DNA from: Lumbricus rubellus
Lineage: Eukaryota > Annelida > Clitellata > Crassiclitellata > Lumbricidae
DNA: 64,000 bases
Assembly: GCA_945859605.1 (NCBI GenBank)
Contig: OX243822.1
Span: forward strand, 23,714,144-23,778,143
Direction of reading: 5' to 3'
This document shows, piece by piece, positions 42,901 to 52,600 of the stretch; position 1 is the stretch's first letter; each line of letters opens with the position of its first letter. The notes under the pieces are model-generated. The model did no database searches. It worked only from the letters and a program-made list of their open reading frames with translations, and was not told where the DNA came from. The translations under genes were made by a program, and so were the position numbers.

Positions 42901-45900
42901 AATTCAGGTATTTACAAACCAAACACAAACTAAAATGAGAAATGAATTAAACTAAAAATATCTCTCCAAGATTTAGACACAAACTGAAATGAAAGACAAA
43001 GCAACGGATGCCAATTTTATGTCCCACTCTCTGTCGAAATGAAGCAGCAGAAAGCTTACATTCAGTCATTGACTTCTCTGTTGGGACGCTCAGCTCATAT
43101 CGGTATTTCTCCCGGACATTTATTCCAGTACGTGTCGTTTCTGTAAAGTACTGGATGTTCTTGCGTCCAAACATCTTTCCAACTCCAAAGTCGTCGATAA
43201 GAATCTGAAGGATATGAACGGCATGGTCGACCTTCAGAGGATCGTCGGCGCACGTGTGGAAGAGACTCCCAGCGACACTTTTCGCCACAGACTCCGATGA
43301 CATTGTGTTAAACTCGGAATGGTTGACAATACGAAACCATGTCCCAAAAAGAAGGGCCATTAATTTCTGGACCGCAGGCGACAAACTGGAAATGATGCTA
43401 CGAGCAGAAACATAAAATAATAACAAGAGACATGATCATCATACAGGGTCTGATAGTGATAGTGTTATTAATGTTCTTAATAATTTGCTATCATTACAAA
43501 TAATATGCATCAGCCAGGAACAACTGTCAAACTGTTTATGGAAAAGTAATTCATCATGTTCTGATGGTCAGGCAGGATAAGGTTAAAGTACCAATTCAAA
43601 ATGAAATTAACAAGGGTTAATATCTTTTGTAGCAAACTGATCAAAACTTATCAGTTGCAGAAATCCAAATTTAAATTGATCAGTTTTTTTATTGGTAGTG
43701 TATGCATTCTTTATCCTCCCTTGCCTTCCTTTGGAAGGTCTTATTCAAGGTTTTTACCCTATCCCTGTTCCCTTCCTTCTTTGCTTCTCTCCTTTCTATT
43801 GCCACCTCAATGGTCTCTTTGGATAGCCATGGGGTAGTTTTCCTTGATGTTTTCTTTGGTACATGTTTCTCCGCAGTCTCCTGGATCGCAGTTTTCATCT
43901 TTGTCCATAACGTGTTCGTATCCTGCTCTTCCATTGTATCGTCTGTCTCTAAGATCTCAAACCTATTCTTTATCTCTCCTCTGTATTCTGGTGTTATGCC
44001 TTTGCAATCAAAACTGGTCAGTCTTTTATCTCTCTTCATCTTCTTCAACTTTAGCTGCAATGTAGCCACTATTATCTCGTGGTCTGTTCCGCAATCCGCC
44101 CCCGGTCTTGTTCTTACGTCTTTTACCGTGCTCTTCCATCTTTTGTTCACCACCACGTAGTCGATCTGATTCCTGTGTTTTCCATCCGGTGTCGTCCATG
44201 TATAAAGTCTTCTTTTCGGTTGTTCGAACCATGTGTTCATTATTCTTAGCTCATTGGAAGCACAGAACTCCACCATTCTCTCCCCTGCCTCATTCCGTAC
44301 ACCCAGTCCGTACTTACCCACTACTTCATCCTTTCCATTTCTGTCCTCACCAACTTTCGCATTGAAGTCACCCATAATCACCAGTATGTCTCCTCTCGGT
44401 GTTGTGTCAATTGTTCCTTGCAGGTCCAAGTAGAAAGCTTCCTGCTCCTCCCCCGTTCCATCGTTGTAGGGGCATATACTTGTATGATTGTTGTGTTGAT
44501 CTTTCCACCACGAAATCTTACACTCAGTACTCTGTCACTCACTGTATTATAACCCATTATCGCATCAGCGCTCGTTCTATCGCACATGATTGCTACTCCG
44601 TTTCTTCTCCTCTCATCCTGCCCAGACATTACTATCTTAAAACCGTTCCAACTAAAATGTCCTTTTCCCTTCCATCTTGTCTCACATAATCCCAGTATCG
44701 CTATATCCATCTAAAGGAAATGTGTAGGGAGATGGAGGAAGAAGGAAAGAAAGGAAGGACTAAAGAACTGTTCGCAAAGATGAAGGAAATAACGAAGACA
44801 GCAGGCCCTAGAATGGGTTCACTCAAGACGAAGGATGGGAAGATAATAGGAGATGAGGAGGAGATAAAGGAAAGGTGGAGAGAGTATACGGAAGAGTTGT
44901 ACATGGAAGATGAATGTGTCAAGAAGGAAAACATCAAAATAGAGGAAGTCGAAAACGAACCAGAGATATTGGAGGTAGAGGTGGAGTGGGCGATAAAACA
45001 GCTCAAGGACAACAAAGCGCCAGGACATGATGGAATACCTATAGAACTGGTAAAAGCGGGAGATGAAGCAGTGGTGAGAACTATTACAAAACTATGCAAT
45101 CAAATCTGGAGAACTGGGCAGTGGCCGGAGGACTGGAAAAGGTCCGTGTTCATACCAATATTCAAGAAAGGAGACGCGAGAGAGTGTGGAAATTATCGAA
45201 CGATAGCGATGATATCGCACACGAGCAAAATACTTCTCAAAATAATCCACAAAAGAATGGAGAAGACAATCGAAAGGGAATTACCAACCAATCAAGCGGG
45301 ATTTAGGAAGGCGCGAGGAACGCGCGATCACATCGCCAATATAAGGTGGATTATGGAGAGACAGAGGGAATACGGGCAACAGGTGCATATGTGTTTTATA
45401 GACTACAGCAAGGCGTTTGATTGCATAGACCATACACTACTGTGGCGGACGCTAATTGAGATGGGAATTCCGAAGCATTTGGTTAAACTACTAAAGGGCC
45501 TCTATGTGGATCAAGAAGCGGTAATAAGAACTGAATATGGTGACACAGGGAAATTTAAAATAAGGAAAGGAGTGAGGCAGGGGTGCATTTTGTCCCCTTT
45601 CCTGTTCAATCTGTATGCCGAGAGAATTATGAGGAGGGCTGGATTGGAGGAGGCAACAGAAGGGGTAAGGATAGCGGGGAAAATACTGAATAATCTGAGG
45701 TACGCCGATGATACGACATTATTGGCAGGTAAGAGGGACGACCTAGTTGAGTTAATAAGAAGAGTCAGGAAGGAAAGCGAAAAGGCGGGACTATACTTCA
45801 ATGTAAAGAAAACAAAGGTTATGACAACTGCAACATACAAAAACTTTGAGGTGGATGGAGAAACGATAGAGGTAGTATCGAGCTTCACATTCCTGGGATC

Positions 45901-48900
45901 TATGATAGAGAAGGAGGGAAGAAGTGATATGGAAATAAGGAGGAGGGTAATAATGGGGAAAACGACAATGAACGGTCTGGAAAAGATTTGGAAGGATAAA
46001 TACGTGAGCAGGGAAACAAAGAAAAGACTGGTAAGAGCACTGATCTTCCCAGTGGTCCTATATGGATGCGAGACATGGACAAAGACACGGGATATGGAAA
46101 AGAAAATCAACGCGTGTGAGATGTGGATTTGGAGAAAGATGCTAAGGATTTCATGGACGGAGAAGAGAACTAACGAATCGGTGCGCGAGGAGCTTGGAAT
46201 AGAGAGGGAGGAGACACTGCAGCAAACAGCAACTTGGAGAAAATTGAGCTACTTTGGCCATGTGATGAGATCTAACGGTCTGGAAAAGGAGCTGATGACG
46301 GCATGCGGTGAGGGAAGGAGAAGATGCGGAAGACCTAGGAAGAAATGGTTGGATGAGGTACAGGAAAAGTCTGGCATGAGACTGGAGGAGCTACGAGAGG
46401 CGACTAGAGAGAGGAGACGTTGGAGAGAATACATCAAGGCTTTCGCCAGAGCTCCAGAAGCTGACGGCACCAGGTGACCAGGTGAGTGTATGCATACTAT
46501 TGGTAGCATATTTTTGGAAGGCCAATCAAAAGGGAGTTACAGTAATCAATTAGGGACCAGACAAAGGCATGGATCATTGAGGTAAAGACAGACAGACAGA
46601 CAGACAGATTGCTCAAAGCCATCTCGGGTGAAAGTAGGAAGTATAAGTAAGACTGGCAATCTGCTCAGAAAAGGTGTGTGTGTGTGTGTGTGCATACCTG
46701 TGTATGGCATTGTGCTGTTGCATTCGATTATCTATTTGAAGGACTTGTAGGAGTTGATACTCAACATTTGGTCCAAAAACACCTCCCGGAATTTTGAGCA
46801 AAAATTTCTAAAAGCAGCAATGAGCATCACATTGTTATACATGAAAGAAGACTTGAACACCACAAGATTAAAAAATACCAATGGCCATCAAGTTCAAATT
46901 CATTGGTAGATAAAACAAATACAAAGATCTGCAGCTTTCTCAATGTTCCGACCTGTAGTGCTACATTTAAATAGTTATTTTAAATGCGTCACGCTTGGTC
47001 AAGTAGAATATATTACACCACATCCAATAATAATGCAAGTCATAAACAACAAACCAAATTCTACTGAATTTTTTTTGCAATTTTATACTGAAAATCCAGA
47101 CATTGAATCAAGTTCACAACATAAATAAATCCCATCTACGTATTATATATGAGTGTCGTTTGCCGTTCATACTATTCAGATTCGATCCCCTTGGTCTCTC
47201 CCATTCAAAGGCAATCTAACTTTTCGTTTCTCACAAAGTCCGCAAAAAGATGCAACGAGCAATAACCAAGTCTACAGACATCTGAAATCCATTGATTCAA
47301 CGGTTAATTGCAGCCAAATGTTCCTTCACTTTAAATCAAACGCTGGGTCACTACCAACCAATTCTGTTGCTCCATATTTCAAATATATGTCCTTTAAGTG
47401 TCCGGCTAATTCGCTGGTGCCGCCTTCTGTCATTACAGAAACTCATCGGACATGTCAGTCAATGGCTCAGCTTGTTCATCGCATAAATAACATTATATTA
47501 TATAATAGTCGCACTCTTCTAGTTAAATGACACTGCAATCACACAACTTTTATTAAGTGCTAATTAACTAATTAGCTAAGTCAAGAGCAAATTTCATAAG
47601 TAATATATTTGCTACACTACCTAAGTGTGCAACAATAACAAATTGCTTTACATTGATATATGTAATTTTGCATTGTAACGTCAATTCTAAGCAATATGCA
47701 CCGAGTCCAACCTTGACAACTGAAGCCAACGTGTAGAAGTTGTAGTTGTTGAGTTGGATCTCGCGTCCTTCAGACAATCGCTTCATGATTATCTTCAGAT
47801 CTGTCGCATTTCCTGGCCGTCTAAACAGATCCGTCGTCGTGACTCCTTCACGCGCCAAGTACACAAGGATCTCCTAACAGAGTATCATACATGTGTATCC
47901 ATGGCATTAGACAAAGGAATTAGACAAAGGAATTAGACAAAGGATTAGACAAAAGAATTAGACAAAGGAATTAGACAAAGAAATTAGACAAAGAAATTAG
48001 ACAAGGGAATTAGACAAAGGAACCACCTGCTTCGATTCCCATCTCAGAGAGAAGGTTTTTGGGCATAAAAACTTATTATTTAAACAAAGTGGCTAATTGA
48101 CTGGTTGAAAGTGGAGACCAAAGAACATTAAATTGTCATTCAGCTGAACAGTGAAACACATCTGTATGCAACAATTTTCAACATAGTCCTCACATTCTGC
48201 ATGACACAGTGCAGATGTCATCAGTACTACTAGCAAAATGCCCCTCTCTTATTTTTTGGAGTATGTGTGCACTCAAAATTGCTTTTTAAGCAGAGCAATT
48301 TTTTTTGCATGTTTTTGAATCAGTGGATAATCAATGTATTGGTGTTTTCAATTCGATGTGATATGTGTGGGGCGCGGTGGTATAGTGGTGGCGTCGTTGC
48401 CTTGAAGCCGGAAGGTTCGAGGTTCGAATCCACCTCGCCGCGTAAAAGACCTTGGGCAAGTCCTTCACTCACAATTGCTCAGCGCTTCGGCGTGAAACTC
48501 CGATGCAGTATCCGCTCTGCATTCGGGAGCGCCTCTGAGTAGCGAGAGAGAGCTTGAAGGGGCGCTATAACAAGTGCACATACAAACAAACAAACAAACA
48601 AATTCTAACAAATTACTTCTTTTAAAAACATAATGTATTCATCCATTATGGAGATTTATACAGAGACTGAGAGACCCTTCAAGGCTACTATTCAGGAGGT
48701 TTTACATAGGTTTTTAAGCTGAGGTTGGGTCAGAACCCAACCTCGGCTTTAAAACCTCTTATAAGTGTGAGTTAAAGCATTAAAACATTTACATGCAAAA
48801 TCTATATTTTATCGCAACGCGTGTGTTTCAGTGTGCGCACCTTTTTTCGTGTGTGTGCTTATCTCACAACCTGTGTGCATGCACACACATTGCACAGCTT

Positions 48901-49592
48901 AGAGGAAACATTGACTTTCACTGCTTACTAATTAGACATGGTGAACTTTTCATATAAAAGGAACTCACAAAGCATTTTCTCCACTGGGTTATTTATCATC
49001 AGCCAACCATGGGGCGTGGTGGTGGCGTCGTTGCCTTGGAGACGGAAGGTTCGAGGTTCGAATCCACCTCGCCGCATAAGGACCTTGGGCAAGTCCTTCA
49101 CTCACAATTGCTCAGCGCTTCGGCGTGAAACTCCGACGCAATGTCCACTCTGCATTTGGGAGCGCCTCTGAGTAGGGAGAGCTTGAAGGGGCGCTATAAC
49201 AAGTGCACATAAAGACAAACGATGAACCATTCTTCTCTTTGCCATATCCGCAAATTCCAACTCAAAGACATGTGACTTATAAAGTGTGTTGTTGCTAATC
49301 AGTGCAACATACATAAAAATCTGTTAATGTAAAAAAATGATCAAAAGATGCATTAGTGTTGGTAGCATTATAATAAGGAAGACAAATTTATGTTTAAATT
49401 ACAGACCACAAGTGGATCAGGCAGAGAGTCGTCTTTCAGAGCATCCGCAACAGCGACACCAAACTTCAATCTTAAACAAACAACAGATCTCCATCTGAAA
49501 AATGCTCTCACCCTCATTTCATAAAGACACTGTTTGACACAATTATCACATAGGATAGAAATATAGATACACAAGATAGAAAGTAGAAACAC

Positions 49593-49624
<32 letters not shown>

Positions 49625-52600
49625 ATATTCGTTTTATTGCGCTCTTGCTGACATACCACAGCCAGTTTTAAAACAGTTACCTCTTCATGTAGAATTTATA
49701 ATCATTAAATTTATAATATCCAGCCCTGCAAACTATTTTATGGGTTATTTCATGTCAAATAAATTAAAAAACAAAATGTTCACCCATAGCATCATGCCTT
49801 TGTAATATTTTTTCACAATTATTTTTTCACAATTATTTTTTCACAATTACTTCCGGTCTCTCAGCGCATTTCTTACGTGACTGCTGCACTTGTTTGACGA
49901 CGGTGTCTTCTTGGCAGCATCCCATCTTACCTTATCTACCATTCTGAATATGATCTTACGGCTCATCAAACAATCCACTCTGCCACCATGGGGAACTTCT
50001 CGTTACATTAACTTGTTCTTCTATTAGACAGCACTGAGATGTTTCGACAGCACTTGGGGGTCCTCCATTCAGAATGGGTTTCCACTAGAGCTGCACTTGT
50101 TACTTCAAAACAACATGCCCACATTTTATAAGTTGCTTACCATTTTTAATTCTTTGGATACGGCTGAGCTGAGAGTGCATCCGAGTAGTTGAAGCGATAC
50201 TATATGAATTCTTGGAATGAATGAATAAGTGGTAATGCTTGCTTTAACACGTATATGCAATTAGCTTGAGCCAGCTAAGTATTAGATTTCAAATGTTAGG
50301 ATATGATTTAAGCTTAGCTTAAATAACAAGCTGATTAAATTATAGATTTGCCTTGGCACCTTTTCAATCTTGAAGCACAGCAATTTTTTATCATCATCAT
50401 CATCATCAATATCATAGGGCTCAATGCCCGTTAGAGTCCGACGCCACTCTCTGTCTGAGTCTGTCTCGCGTCATGCTGCCCAGCCTCAACTTGTCCGGTC
50501 AGCAGGTCTGCTCCATACCATTAACATCTTGGAGCATCTAGACCACAATTTTTTATACATGACATAAAATCAAATTGTAATCGCAAAGTCCTAATTTCTA
50601 AAGTGCTGCTTGAAAGGAAAGTGTGTGGCACAAGTTCATTCGTGAGTTCCGTGTCTTGTCAGAGATGTCCACTGTCCAGTGGAGACATAAGAATGGTTGG
50701 CAGAGAGATGAGGAAGAGCAGCCAGTAAGGTGGCTGCTTTATTCCCAAATAAACTGGCAGCTCATAAACTTGTTGAGTTTTGTTAGACATATTTCAGAAA
50801 ATTTCTCTGGTTACATATACAGGGTGGCTCAATAAAAAATACCCCACCGGATAAAATGCAATATCTTTTCAACCCATTGACATTTTTCTATGAAAATTTC
50901 CCAATTTGTAGGGGAATGAATTTTCAACAACCTCTGAAAGTTTCACTTAAAACATTTCATGTTTGCAAAAATTACGGCTGTTTAAACTTTCAATTCCGTT
51001 TTTTCAAATATCCGCGGATAAATTAACGTCATTTGCAGATTTCCATGTCAAATAATATCACCTTTCACTGCCACCTCAGAAATCCGTTTTACAGTTTATC
51101 GTAAAGTATGATGGGAGTGTACATTCCCTGCTTTAATACAAGCTCGAAATCTTTTTGTGAAACTCGGTATGGGCTTGATGATCGACTCCTCCGGCAACTG
51201 ATCCCACATTACCAGTAAGACTTCCTTCAGCTAGCCAATGTTCTCCAAGTTTGGATGAAATGTCTAGCAGAGCTCCACATACGTGATATTCAAGAGGGTT
51301 AAGATATATTGAGTTTGTTGGTCATTCATGTTTGTGAAAAAATCTGCAGTTGATGGCAATAAGGTATCGTCATCATAACTAAACTTGCCGTGTGAGCAAG
51401 CAGGCGCACCGTCCTGCTGGAAAATAAAAGCAAATGTTAGAGCATGCCTGCAGTCTTCAACGAGTTTTGGTAACAGAGTTCGACGATAAGTTTGACATTT
51501 AGGCTACTGAATGGGATTAAAATGCAGTCTTTCCTTGCAGCCGTATTACACGCCAGCGGCCAGCAGATCTGATACCGAAACCATGATGTGCTTTGCAAAC
51601 TTTACCTTTACGACTACCAAGCGAATTTCATGAACATCGCATTTTTCCGTCATACCAAACGACCACTGTCTTCCTGCCTCTCTTTCGACATATGACTTCC
51701 GTTACACAATCACGTCTACAGAATGATAGCCCTCAATGTGCTCAGGTTCCACTTTTCACAGGTCAAGCTATGATCATGCAATGCCTCAGTCTCTGATCAC
51801 GCAACGCCCGAGTTCCCATTTTATCATCTGACGAAACTTTGCCCATGACGTTCAGTACGGATTCACAAATTGAGACCTTAATATATAAAATATCACCAAA
51901 TACTACCAGATTGCTTCATAAACAGCTTATTTACAGCTCTTAGTAAGATCGCATGACATCATCATCGATTTTTATGTTGAAATTTGCAAACAAATCTTAA
52001 AGAAATCACATGCATTGGAACGTGATCCTGCGGATATTTGAAAAAATGGAAAAACGTTTTTAAACAACTGTAACATCTGAAGTAATGCAGATTCATTATT
52101 GCAATTTTCAGGGATTGTTGCAAAATCTTTCCTCTATAAATCCTCCTATTTTCATAGAATAATCTCGATTGGTTGCGGAGATATTGCATTTTTGCTGGTG
52201 GGGTATTTTTTATTGAGCCACCCTGTATATTAGATTCCAAGCAGCATTCGAATCAAAGTATTTACAAGCTGCCTAAAGCTGTCCACTACTTGTGAATGTG
52301 TAAATGCAACAACTTTTTCATTGAAACTCATTTATATAAGAGTAAAAATTGTAAGGAAAGAAGGAATGTTCTCCTCACTGAATATAGCTATATACGAATA
52401 ATATCAATTGGCATCAATCCAATCACAGATGTCTATTTCCTGCTAATATTGTCATATAATATTATTATTATTATTTAACCCAAGGTACATATATCTGAGG
52501 ATTTCAAAAATAAGGTATTGTATATCATTTTCTAGCATGGATACATTGGATAGTCTTCAGTGATGCTGCACGCTCAGTTGCAGAAGTGTGCTGAGAAAAG

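Noticed and set aside
43028..43060. Longer exon 5 of the RhoGAP gene ending at a GTGGGA donor
   Set aside because: It would end in phase 0 and put exon 6 into a frame with an immediate TAA. The GTAAGC donor at 43060 keeps the frame open.
47153..47530. 125-codon + strand frame in RhoGAP intron 3
   Set aside because: No domain, and composition and context look non-coding.
48369..48445. True tRNA gene
   Set aside because: A and B boxes are present, but the arms do not fold into a full cloverleaf, and the same head recurs at five loci followed by the same non-tRNA body and tail.
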